In this document: positions 34,849-46,890 of the stretch, piece by piece | Numbering within the stretch: position 1 is the stretch's first letter | How the letters are laid out: the number at the start of each line of letters is the position of its first letter | Translations under genes and position numbers: made by a program | Notes under the pieces: generated by a model | Told to the model about the DNA's origin: nothing | Seen by the model: the letters and a program-made list of their open reading frames with translations, nothing else | Databases searched by the model: none | Source of the DNA: Tethya wilhelma | Taxonomy: Eukaryota > Porifera > Demospongiae > Tethyida > Tethyidae | Reading direction: 5' to 3' | Assembly (NCBI GenBank): GCA_964030475.1 | Contig: CAXIPT010000014.1 | Coordinates: 350,229-414,228 of the forward strand | DNA: 64,000 nucleotides

Positions 34849-36585
34849 ATGCATTTGTTAATGGTTGTGATGGCAATAGCTATGGTACCACTACTGCAGG
34901 ATGGAGCTCAGGGGTGGACAGATGGTGATTGTGAGAAAGAGAGTATAACGAACAAGGAGTTTCTTGAAAGTGATTTAATAAACAGTTTTGGTGCAATATC
35001 AGACGACTGCAACATGACCAACAAAAAAACAAAAGAAAGGAATGAGATTATTCAATCGATGTACAATAATGCTCCAAACGATTTAGTGGTGTGCTCTGAC
35101 TCAATAGGGGAAGTATTCTATCGCAGCAATGAACAATGCAATGATACACAACAAGGTCTAGCAGTGCTTACATACAAGAAGAAATGTGCTAAGTGTCTTG
35201 GCAGTTTCAGAGGTTGGACATTATACCTATTCCTAGCAACATTCCCTACAACAGTGTTCTTCTTCACAATTTTGGGGTGTGGCATTAAAGCCACATCACC
35301 TCCTATGAATGCATTTGTGTGTTTGATCCACTTAGGAGTCTACACTACAAACAGGAACATAAACTATTATATAAGAATAGTTAATCAAATTAAACAGTAT
35401 AACCAAAAATGGATAGAAGTAGGTGAAATCATAATGGAAGTAGTCAGTATTTGGAATATGGACTTTTTCCGATACAGCATTCCTCTGTTCTGCATCAACA
35501 AACATCTACCAACTGCTAATATTCTAGCAGTGGAATACATTGTGGCAATTTACTCTCTCATTTGTATCACAACCATATATGCATGCATTGAACTACATGA
35601 TAGAGACTTTAAGCCATTCATTTTACTATGGAAACCATTCAAATGGTGTCTATCAAGGACTTGCTTGAAAAACTATAACCCCAAAATATCAATTGTTGAG
35701 ATTTTTGCAACATTTCTTTTACTAGCATTCTCTTAATTGATGTTCACCTCATTTAACATTATTTACTACGCAACTCTATATACTAAGTCTGGTAACATGT
35801 GCTTTACTACTTCTCTAACAATGCTAAATGATATTTCAGTTCCCTATCTTAGCAGAGAGCATCTTCCTTTCTTCATCTTGGCTGTTGTAATTCTCTTTGT
35901 CTTCAACATTCTCCCTCTCTTATTTCTACTCTTCTATCCAACTAGACTCTTCCAGAAAGCTCTAGGCTGTTGTACAAGAATAAGGTGGCATCCGTTACAT
36001 GCATTCGCTGATGCCTTTCAAGGATGTTACAAGAATGGCACAAATGGAACCTCAGATTGTCGATACTTTGCAGGACTCTATCTACTAGTCAGAGCTCTTG
36101 TTGCAATAATTTTATATATATTATTGTGTATACTGATAGTCCAACCTATTCTGTATGCTTAATAATTTTAATGCATACTTTTTCAATGCTGTTTGGAATG
36201 GTGAGACCATATCGAAATGAATTCTACAACAAATTGGATTTACTCTTCTTCTTGCACCGGCCTCTTCCTCAAATGTGGTTTGCTGTACAGCAAAACAACA
36301 TAGGTGTAATATCTGAAGCAACAATTGTAATATTCTTTTTAATGTATTACATCTTTATTGTGAGCTACAAACTGCTATTCATACATATGTTCACCAAGAC
36401 TGCTCGAACACTGCAAGCGTTGTTGCAGAGAGAAAAGATTAATCCGTTATGAATTCTGTCCAAAGAGAAGTGGCATTGAAGATGTAAGTGATGATGATGA
36501 TGATCTGATGGACAGGTTGGAATATCGACACAACTATCAGCCACTGGTGATGACTACCAGCAGTGATGTTAACATAAACACATAG
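34849..36585 (+). pseudogene. Membrane-protein family member, full length with several lesions
   Basis: The ATG at 34849 opens a signal peptide (MHLLMVVMAIAMVPLLQDGA). The ectodomain and first membrane segments match the 19205 copy closely (VCSDSIGE, CAKCLGSFRGW). A Lys codon is changed to TAA at 35734-35736 (LLLAFS-stop, against LLLAYSK). The frame continues to about 36110, where a small insertion shifts it, and a second shift near 36395-36420 is needed to reach the acidic tail VSDDDDDLMDRLEYRHNYQP, ending at TAG 36583-36585. Full-length layout with at least three independent lesions marks it as a pseudogene. Confidence 0.87.
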
Positions 36586-37129
36586 ATACACATGCAGTTA
36601 TCCCAACTATGGAACATTACAATAGCTTTACTGTAATATATACATGATATAAGTAAAAAACTTGAACATCTTGCATTTGTGCAAACTTGTATTTTTTGAA
36701 GTAGCAATAGATTATATTACCATGGTTTGACTAATATACTTGTGTTGGGGAGCACTTGAATGATTCTACACAGAAGATTAAGATAGTATACACTACATTA
36801 TGTCTCCTGCATCATCAGTGTACAAAAATTTTTGGTGAGAAATCAAAATGAGCCAGGACCGTAAACATTGCCAAGTTTTACTATCATGCATCATCATAGG
36901 GTAAACTCCTATTGAGATGTGGTACCAAACAGCATCAATTATTAGGTAGGCTCTAAGAGTAGCAAGACTATTGGTCAAGATATGGGGAAGTTTGGAGGAG
37001 TTCAGTACATCTTGGCACAATGATCAACTCTGTGTTCTGGCACCATGGCTTCTCATAAGAATTAATGCACCCTGATACAAGTGACATGAACAGGTAAACA
37101 ATGAGAAAAACAAAACAAAAACTAATTAA
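36586..37129. other. Intergenic, nothing recognised
   Basis: No coding signal is visible; the left part is AT-rich. Confidence 0.5.
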
Positions 37130-38520
37130 CAGTAACAAAAACAAGTCTAACAATGTCCACACAGCTAACTGATGACAGTTTAGAGAGAGCGAAGGCAGTG
37201 CTTAAAGCTAAGAAGTGAACTGGTATGCATGCAGTTGAGTGGAAGGTTGGCTCGGTGAGAAGATGTGGGCTGGCATTCCTCAAATTGTGATTGGTCAGTA
37301 GTCTTCTAACAACAGGTGCATCAGGAAAGGTTAGGTTACCATTCAGGAGTTGATACACGAAGCACAATTTTAGTTGATGCATGTCTCCTGTCTGCTAGGG
37401 ATGGAATGTTGCAGATTTGCAACAAAGTATTGTAGTCGAGGTGTCAACTCTTGGTGCATATATATTCTTAGGGCAAATTTTTGCACAGCCTCAAAGGACT
37501 GGATAAGGCCAAACCTGATGGGGGTCCTAAACCGGTGCTGCATACTCCAATATAACTGGAGCAGAGTGGCCGAGTTTGAGTGGAGGTAGAAATTTCTATA
37601 TATAATACCGAGCTGAGAGCGTGCATGCTTTTTACAGACCTTAGTGACATGACTAAACCAGTTCAAAGTGGAAGTCAACCAAATCCCAAGGAATATACAT
37701 GAGAAGATTCTTTCCAAAGGATCATCATGGACAGGTGAGATAGGGTGTCTCTTCCTTGAGATGATCATATAATAATTATTTACATTTATACATAGTGTTG
37801 TTTAAGGGTAGGAAGTTCTGATTGGACCAATCACACAGGTTGTCTAAGTCTGTTTGGATTAGCAGGAAGTCAGCTTGGCTCCTGATTACACGATATAATA
37901 GTTAGTCATCGGCAAACAATGAAAGTGTTTCACTCGAGAGTTTTACAGATGTGATGTCATTCACATAGAAAATGAATAATAGTGGACCGATGACAGAGCC
38001 TTGTGGGACACCTGATGTGACAGTACGACAGGTTGAGGATTCTCCATTAACATAAATATATATATTGTGCTCTGGAGGTAAGATATGCACTGATCCATTT
38101 CAAAAGAAAGGGGTTAACACCAGCTGCCATTAAATTCTCAAGCAGAAGCTTATGATCAGGGACAAAATCAAAAGAATTGCTATAGTCAAAATATACTGTA
38201 CATATAATATGTCAGAACCAGAGTCCAGGTATATCTATGCCACTTGTCAGTTGCGGCTAACAGGGCACCAGTAGAGGATTTGCCATGAGAAAATCCCCAT
38301 TGCTGAGCAGATATTGGCGTGTACTCTGAGAGATGGTCCAGGAGGGCATTCCTGATGTGCTTTTCCAGCAGCTTGCTATATAAGTGAAAGTAGAGAAATT
38401 GGTCGATAATTTTTTGAATCCGATTGTTTGGAAGATTTGGGGATTGGTGTAACTCTAGCACCTTTCCACTCTGCTGGCAACTGACCAAGACGAATTGAGA
38501 TATTAAACAGTTTAGTGAGT
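37130..38520 (-). pseudogene. Non-LTR retrotransposon reverse transcriptase remnant
   Basis: Read on the minus strand, fragments in three frames follow the order of a LINE reverse transcriptase. First, near 38490-38230, come the finger/palm segment (SKLLEKHIRNALLDHL, QQWGFSHGKSSTGALL). Then near 38090-37900 comes the diagnostic SGVPQGSVIGPLLFIFYVND, with LFADD as the catalytic FADD motif. Near 37770-37370 is the C-terminal region (LTSTLNWFSHVTKVCKKHAR, LGIIYRNFYLH), and a last frame continues to about 37150 (LCFVYQLLNGNL). Frameshifts separate the pieces and the 5' endonuclease part is absent. This is a 5'-truncated, decayed Jockey/CR1-like copy. Confidence 0.85.
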
Positions 38521-38721
38521 ACTTGTGAGTACTTGTCCTAAAGCAACTTTAAATTGAAACCAAAATAATTAATGGTTAGCTGTTCCTTTCACAACAAACA
38601 GCAATAACAGGTGTAGTTGACATGTTTATTGGCAGCAACCCCATCAAAGTAGTTAATGTGCATCAAAAACATTGCCATAATATAAGATGTAATTATATGT
38701 ACAGTAACTGTATTATAATTT

Positions 38722-39993
38722 ACAAGTAGTAAAAATTTTATAAAAATAACAGTGTAGGAATGGGCAGTGCTGTAAAAAGCAAGGAAACAAGCTAAGACTC
38801 TGAATTTCGGCACATGACTACTTCATTTTCAGTCTTCATCATATCATAGTATACTGGGTCCTTTGTCTACCTATTGTAAATTAAATGAAGTGTATCAGCA
38901 GTCATGCAGGCAACCTAGATTTGAGATTGTAAGGCTTTGGCACAAAAAAATGAAGTAGTCATGTGCCGAAATTCAGAGTCTTGGCTTGTTTCCTTGCTTT
39001 TTACAGCACTGCCCATTCCTACACTGTTATTTTTATAAAATTTTTACTACTTGTTCATGCACTTTTTTCAACACTAAGGTGAACTTTGCAAGAGACTAAT
39101 GATCAGTCTCTACAAAAAGTAGAAGTGCTTGCTCTACATTGGATGCGCGTGCGCATTAGACATATGCAAACCACGTGGTCAAGTTTGCTATATAAATGTG
39201 ACGACCTTTACCAACATCAAGATGGCTACATTTCAGTACAGTAATTTATATCAAAGTTTTAAAAGCTGCCTAGCTCTTGTTTCTTGATATTTAGACAGAA
39301 AATAAGTGTAAAGGTTCGTAGTTCGGATGAATTCAAGTTACTATGTACAGTCAAAGTTGGCTCAATGCTTTTTGTTTCTTTGGAAATCGTTTTCAAGTAA
39401 GTCAGTTAGGGAGGAAGTAAGAATGAACAAAAATGCATTTGTGTGGCTTCGCGCTAAGCGCTTTCTTTGAGTGTTCTGGGGAGTTTCATTTGGTTTTCTA
39501 CAGTGCATACATTAGAAGAAGTCTCTGAGAAAGCTTCTTAGCAAGGTTTAAAGCCTTATAACTATCCTTTACTAAACATTTGTAAACCTAGACATTTTGT
39601 ATAGAGCATTTGCATTTACGTCATTTTACGCAATTTTTGGGGCGTGGTTCACGTAGCAGCTGCCTTCTGGTGTACAGCTAAAGTACTGAATGTATGGGAG
39701 AAAGCGTTCAAGTCTGGATTTTCCACTTACTGCAGCAACAAGAGCTTGCTTCCAGATGATTTTTGACACTACTGCCTTGTAAGCCACAACATATAAACCG
39801 ATCGTTGAGCGCTGTAAACACTAAGTAGCAGAACAGAATTCTCCCATACATTTCTCCCTATCACTAGCGCTAATTTGCATATTCATTTACTAATTTACAT
39901 ATTCATCTGTACACCACTGACGTCATATGAAAACGCTCTATTGTGTCAATGGGGGTGGTGGCCCATTCCTACTATACGTACTACCGTACGTAT
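38722..39993 (+). mobile_element. Foldback element, copy F3, carrying a nested MITE
   Basis: The arms are 38722-38830 and 38945-39055 (one internal mismatch, CTAAGAC against CCAAGAC). The tail keeps an NRF1-like GCGCGTGCGC, CCACGTGG and CAAGATGGCTACAT. It ends in the ATACGTAC hairpin at 39974-39993. The tail is split at TTTTGTA by the MITE at 39602-39940. Copy F4 follows with no gap. Confidence 0.85.
39602..39940. mobile_element. Nested MITE, TA target site
   Basis: The ends TAGAGCATTTGCATTTACGTCA and, inverted, TAGAGCGTTTTCATATGACGTC match at most positions. Other foldback tails read TTTTGTATTGTG at this point, and here TTTTGTA and TTGTGTC flank the insert, so the empty site is known. TA duplication is the simplest reading. 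Confidence 0.75.
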
Positions 39994-41030
39994 AATTACT
40001 AAAAATTTCAAAAAAATAAGCAGTGTAGGAATGGGCAGTGCATTAAAAAGTATTGGAACAAGGAATGGTCCCAATTTCGGCACATGACTACTTCATTTTC
40101 ATTTTTATCTCTCATGCATAGCTATTATTGTCATACTAAATGGTTCAAAGAATGATCTGTACTTAAATAGCTTATCAGATTTTTATCACATGGCTGGTAT
40201 TAATCCAATCCTGCATGCTATACTTTATTCCACTTTTTAGCCAAGTGATAAGATTGGCAGGAATTTGAACCAAGACTTGGGCACAAAAATGAAGTAGTCA
40301 TGTGCCGAAATTGGGACCATTCCTTGTTCCAATACTTTTTAATGCACTGTCCATTCCTACACTGCTTATTTTTTTGAAATTTTTACTACTTGTTCATTCA
40401 CTTTTTTCAACACTACAGTGATTCAGAAGAGACTATCAGAGACTGGTTAGTCCTTATAAAAAGCTTGAGTTATCTGAGAAAACAGCTATATACATTGGCT
40501 GCTAGAGTAGCTTATGCGCATGCGCGTTTAATACCACGTGGATGACCTTTGAACTCTACCTATCAGAAGAGAATGGGTGGAGTCTGGGGGCGAGACTAGA
40601 AGATGAATTTATACTCTAAGTTTCAAAGCTTTCTAGTTTTTGTTTAGGCTTATTTGTGATGAAAACGAGTATCAAGGAATGTAGTACCTATGAAAAGGAG
40701 TTACTTTGTGCTGTCAAAGTTGGCTCAACACTTTCTGGTTCTCTGGAAATGCTTTTCAAGTAAGTCAGTTAGGAAGTACGTAAGTACGTACGTAAGTTAG
40801 ATGAACAAAAAATGGCACTATTATGGCTTCTCACTAGCGCTCTTTATGAGTGCTGAGAAAAGGTTCTGTGAGTTTTAGGCCTTGCATACAATTGGTAATC
40901 TGTTAGTGAGAGACTGTGAGCAAGTCTGAAGACTCAATTTTGTTTTGTTAGATTTTTATGATCATAAACATTTTGTATTGTGCCTATGGGACATTTGGCC
41001 CATTCCTACTATACGTACTACCGTACGTAT
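39994..41030 (+). mobile_element. Foldback element, copy F4
   Basis: It abuts F3 directly. The arms (about 39996-40105 and 40285-40392) are exact inverted copies over the variable core (AGTATTGGAACAAGGAATGG type). The tail has TGCGCATGCGCG and CCACGTGG; the AAGATGGC motif is lost. The terminal hairpin is at 41011-41030. Confidence 0.85.
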
Positions 41031-41225
41031 GATAATGGCAACAGTTATAACCCTCTAATTCTAAAGCAGCTATAGAAGTGAAGTGAATGTCCAAATTCAA
41101 TGAGGCTATATACCCTTCAGATGCTTAATAGAAACAAAATTTATATTTAGAAGTTTAAACTGAAAGAATATTGTATGCAATCGGAAAATCATTGGATTGT
41201 ATTCATACTCCATTTGTTTATGATA

Positions 41226-41853
41226 GTACATTTATTTACACTGGCTTTGGCTCAACTACAGCAGGATGGAGCTCACGCGTTGATAGATGGTTGTGAGCAA
41301 GAGGAAATAACAAACCAAGAGTTTTTTTAATAAGCTTCAACAGACAGATATAATTATAGTACAACTAGTTCAGATGATACACACTGCAATGTGACCAACA
41401 ATTAAAGAAACAAAAGAAATGAATGAGAAGAACAACAATGCTCCAGGTACCAATTTCAAGGTGTACTCTGACTCAATAGGGCAACTCAACAAGGCCCAGC
41501 AGTCATTTGCATATAAAGAGAAATGTGCTAAGTGTCTTGGCAGTTTCAGTGGTTGGACATTATACCTATTCCTTGCAACATTCCCTACAATTAACAGTGT
41601 GTGGTATTAAAGCCACATCACCTCCTATGAATGCATTTGTATGTTTGATCCACATAGCAATTTAGTAATACGCTACAAACTTGAATGTATACAACTACAC
41701 CAGTACATACAATAACCGACACCAAAGATACCTTAAAAGATGGATAGAAATAGATGAATCATAACGGAAGCCGGCAATATTTGGAATATGGACTTTTTCC
41801 GATACAGCATGCATTCCTCTGTTCTGCATCAACAAGCACCTCAGGGTGTACTA
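41226..41853 (+). pseudogene. Membrane-protein family member, 3'-truncated pseudogene
   Basis: Similarity runs from the signal-peptide region (LALAQLQQDGAHALIDGCEQ) through CAKCLGSFSGWTLYLFLATF to FCINKHL, with stops and frame changes (a double stop near 41328, frame changes near 41600 and 41750). It breaks off at 41853, about 15 codons before the point where the fragment at 16508 begins. Confidence 0.85.
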
Positions 41854-42830
<977 letters not shown>

Positions 42831-42835
42831 GGATT

Positions 42836-42892
42836 CTACCGTCACGGTGACGTTTCCGCCGGCGCCGCGCGCGCGCGCGAGCGAGGCAACAT
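42836..42892. promoter_or_regulatory. GC-rich CpG island, likely promoter
   Basis: An isolated run of CG dinucleotides (CCGCCGGCGCCGCGCGCGCG) in an otherwise AT-rich window, next to two TGACG/CRE-like words (CACGGTGACGTTTCC). It lies between the minus-strand exon at 42830 and the plus-strand TRAF-like gene at 43144, so it could serve both. Confidence 0.5.
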
Positions 42893-43143
42893 TGTTTTCA
42901 AAATTTCACACAACACTAAATTTAATACGGTCAATTTTTTGCAGCGTCATCAAGCTCCTCCCCCTGCCAGTATTATGTGTCCTTGATCAAGGAGCTACAC
43001 AACCCACCCTGTAAGTGTTATGTTTGATTACATTTACCTCTTGTTGTGTCTATTCTCTGTACTTTTATTATTACTATCTATGGATCAAACTTGTTTAAAA
43101 TTTACCTTACAACAATGTCGTACACTGACATAATTTGTTTACT

Positions 43144-44538
43144 ATGATCTCCAAACAGGCTATGGCTGCTCTAAACTATGATACCACTAACAATCTTGAA
43201 CATGCCCAAGCACTAGAGTTGATCATAGAAAACAATCAGGAACACTACCAAGGAGGTTATGACAGCACTTTAGTCAAAAAACCAGAACACCTACAAACAG
43301 ACTGTTCGATATGTCTCTGTCTCTTAAGAGCTCCTTATCTTGTAGAATGCTGTGGCTATCGTTTCTGTCAAAGCTGTATTGAACAAGTGAAACTCAAAAA
43401 CAAGCCTTGTCCTCTTTGTAACAAGCCACTAACAACCATTGTTGCTGACAAACAGCTACAGAGACAATTAAACACTCTTGAAGTCTATTGTTCGAACAAG
43501 CTGAGTGGCTGTGAATGAATTGGTGAATTGCAATCACTGGAAGTTCATGTCAATGCTTATAATCTCTCCAATGAGAACAGGATGGTTGGATGTCACTTCA
43601 CTCTTTTGCCGTGTACATATTGCAAAGATATAATACCAAGGGGAGACCTTACTCAACATGAAGACAACGAGTGTGATCGCAGGCCATTCAGCTGTCACTA
43701 TTGCAATGGCTATAACTCTTATTTTCTCGATGTGACTGTTGTTCATTGGCCTGTGTGCGAACTACGTCCTATCGATTGTCCTAACCTGTGTGGCTCAAGC
43801 TTTGAGCAGAGACATCTCAAAGATCACATCGATAAGGACTGCCCTCGTACAGAAGTCACGTGTGATTTCAGCTATGCTGGATGTAAGGTGAGGATACCTC
43901 GTGAAGAAATGCAGGGGCACTTGTTGACTGACCAACTTAAACACATGTCTATGTTGGCAATCACATGTAAAGAGCTACAGAGTTCAAAAGAAGAGTTACG
44001 CAGAGAATTAGAATCTAATAAACAGAAGATAGCAAGCCTGGAAAAAAAGTTGGAACAAACCACTTTAGTTGCTGAAACAGCTGAGTCAATTCTGCTACGA
44101 TGTCAGCCCCCAGTAATACTAGAAATGAATAATCTCCTACAACACACTTCGACAGCCAGCCAATGGTTCTCTCCTCCGTTTTACTCATACTCAAATGGAT
44201 ACAAGTTTTGCCTCGGTGCTATGATCAGTACCTAACACATTGATGTGATTGTGCTGTTTTTCCAGCTCTATGTCATGCGAGGTGAATTTGACGATGATCT
44301 AAACTGGCCGCTAAATTGTAAAGTAAACGTGAATGTGTTTATCCATGACAAGGACTTAAATGGCTGTTTTGAGTGTGATCCTTCAAAAATTAAAGTTCGT
44401 AATGCTGAGCGGGTTGTCAGCGGCAATAGAATGAGTGATCATGCATACTGTCCTAATGTAAGTAATCTTGTTTTTAGTTCAGATGTTCTTAAATGTGACC
44501 AAATATGCTTTCAAATTTCAGAAATAAATATTTTTTAA
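43144..44538 (+). pseudogene. TRAF-like RING / TRAF zinc-finger / MATH protein with a Trp-to-stop change
   Basis: The ATG at 43144 starts a TRAF-type E3 adaptor. The RING finger is CSICLCLLRAPYLVECCGYR ... PCPLC (43303-43425). TRAF-type zinc fingers follow (CSNKLSGCE, CTYCKDIIPRGDLTQHEDNE, CELRPIDCPNLCG, CDFSYAGCKV), then a coiled coil (EELRRELESNKQKIASLEKK) and a MATH domain (YSNGYKFCLGAM, then 44266-44538 YVMRGEFDDDLNWPL and LKCDQICFQISE). The codon after GCE at 43516-43518 is TGA where the family has Trp (GCEW.GEL); the same frame then continues. A second break lies at 44228-44265: the MATH strand usually between these parts is missing, and the apparent intron there does not preserve phase. 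Probably a decayed immune-signalling adaptor gene. Confidence 0.85.
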
Positions 44539-44645
44539 AGTTTTGAATGACAAGAATCTATTTTTGTACCTATATTTTTAATGCATTCTTAAATCTTTGG
44601 TGTGTAATACTTTATCATTTTTAAGATTTATATACCGTCTTATGT

Positions 44646-46387
44646 TTAGTTGTTTTTAATGATTATCCGAATATTTAGTATGCTTGAAATTAACAAGCAC
44701 ATGTACTGTGAAACTTTTGCCTGCAGCTGGTGCCTCTTGATCTTGTCCTCATGGCGCTTTATTTGTTCCTTCAGCTCATCTATGGCCTCCTTGTGATGGG
44801 ATATCTCCTCTTCATGATGCTCAGCTGCTTGTACTTTAAGCTTCTCAAGTAGTTCTGCTTCCTAAGCTCATATAATAGTATTAAAATTAATAATTAACAT
44901 CAACCTTATTAATTAATACACAAGTCATACAACTGAGAAGTTCATCAGACAAAATAATAGTAATTATAGACATTAGCTATGATAGCTATATAGCGTACCT
45001 GTTTACGAAAGTATTGGTCTTCAATAGCTTTCTGCTTTTTGCTAAAGGCTCCTCCAGCCTCTCTGAATTATAAAAAATCATATCAAAGCTTAACTGACCG
45101 TCAATAATAATTTAGCAATGTTTTGGAGGCTACTCCTATTCACTACATATCAAAGTGCATACCTGATTGCTCCAGCATCCTGCAAGGAACAAACCAGAAC
45201 ATAATATATATATATAACCCACGTATATTATTACACAGAATAGGATTTCATTAATATTATGGTAATATAATTATACTGTAACAACTACTGTTCACCATGG
45301 CAATTAAGTTATTTGATTGCTCAGTTCACATCTCATTGAGACATGAAGATGATCTCCCAATACATGGTTTATGTTCATTTATTCACCTATTCATAAATTT
45401 ATCTTATAAAATATCATAGTGCTATATACTATAGTTTAAACAGACATACGTCGAACAATGTATTCAGTCAAACACGTATACATTCATATTCACTATTGTG
45501 TTTCCATGTATAGGCTCACTCACTTAACACTGCCTTTCTTGTTCAATACAATGTCATTGAGGTATCTGTATACCCTTTGACATTTTGTGCACTGCATTCA
45601 GTTCATTCACAATAGCAGCCAGTGCAGATATTGAGTCATGCAATCATATAGCTGCTATATTATACAAGCTCAGTATCATAAGTTCACCGCATAATATTAA
45701 CTAAATTCGAATTCCGTACCACACGTATGCAAATGTTTTCTGGCTCACTGCTTTTGCTATCAAGTGGTGGTATCTATGGTGGTACCAGAAGGACATTATA
45801 TGCACATTATACAACTAGTATTATTAACAAGCTATATATAGGTAGCTTTCCTCTGTCCACCTTGCATCATCAGTTTTTTGTATTATGGCAGCCCCGCTAT
45901 GGCAATGCAATTTTCCGGATCTTTTTTGATAATTTTATGTATGCGGCCAAAGAATTTGCTGTCAATGTTAAAACAGTCTCAGGCCAGTGATTATTTGAAA
46001 ACATTCATTATTAGATAGAAAGACTAAAACCGTACGTATAGATAAACGAGACCATCAGATTCTATATTGGTAAACATGCATGCATTATTAATGATGTTAA
46101 ATTTCACAGTTATACTGTCAAATTACTAATAACCTTCTCTAATAGTCAAGAGAGCATTATGATCGAGGCCAATAAATATTATCAGCTTATACCTTTCCTG
46201 ATTAATGCATACAGTAGATCATGTATGATTATCTTTGAATTCTGGAATATATATATACATCCACATACAGTAACAACATCATTAGTATAATAATACACAC
46301 ATCTACACTTACATCACTGTACCATCTAGCAGCATATAGCATCCTTGTGGTTCTAGAAAGTTGTGGTAATCTAGCTCTCAAAGCCAT
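44646..46387 (-). CDS. ATP5IF1: Mitochondrial ATP synthase inhibitor IF1, copy 1
   Basis: Four exons: 46387-46313, 45179-45163, 45062-44999 and 44861-44646. All join in phase, and lengths of the first three are identical to copy 2. The protein (123 residues) has an Arg-rich mitochondrial targeting start (MALRARLPQLSRTTRM), then the IF1 inhibitory segment (DAGAIR EAGGAFSKKQKAIEDQYF) and the histidine-rich coiled coil (AAEHHEEEISHHKEAIDELK). IF1 binds F1-ATPase and blocks ATP hydrolysis when the matrix is acidified; the histidines give the pH response in known family members. Odd point: after KIKRHQ this copy reads into 26 extra residues, partly hydrophobic (LLISSILNIRIII), where copy 2 ends SKMDEHK, so its end is altered or the final exon is missed. 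Confidence 0.88.
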
Positions 46388-46890
46388 GGACCAAACAGTT
46401 AGTATAGCGGACTGTGTGAGACTGTGACTGACGAAGATTATACGTACCGCGCATGTTCACTCGGTAAGTTAAGTCAAAATCGTGGTTTATACAGGGTTTT
46501 TTTATGAGAACGACCTTTTCCAGCACAATACCAAACAATGTAAGTGAGGCACTATTATTGATGTAACCTATAAGTAATTCATGCAAATCAACAGGATGCA
46601 TGATAAATTGAGGTCTTAGTATAGACTGTAAACAATAACCTTATTAACAAAACAAAGTAAAAGAAAAAAAAATTAAATAGCTCGTTGACAGAAAAGCTAC
46701 AAACTCATTGCAAACATAATCCTATAACTATATAGAAACTACAAACAAACTATAAAGACATCTACAATACTAGTATATAATAATATTATTATGTCAATTA
46801 TCATAGTCTGCTTTGTACAAAATACCATGTGCATGAAATTGCCCAAACTATACTCACTGTACTCTGGCACTGCATGGCCAAAGCAAGTAG
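46388..46890. other. Intergenic between IF1 copy 1 and the GTPase gene
   Basis: It holds the 5' flank of IF1 copy 1 (minus strand) and the 3' flank of the GTPase gene. Nothing else is recognised. Confidence 0.5.

Noticed and set aside
45727..45990. 87-codon ORF between IF1 exons
   Set aside because: Opposite strand to IF1, no motif, no splice support; chance ORF.
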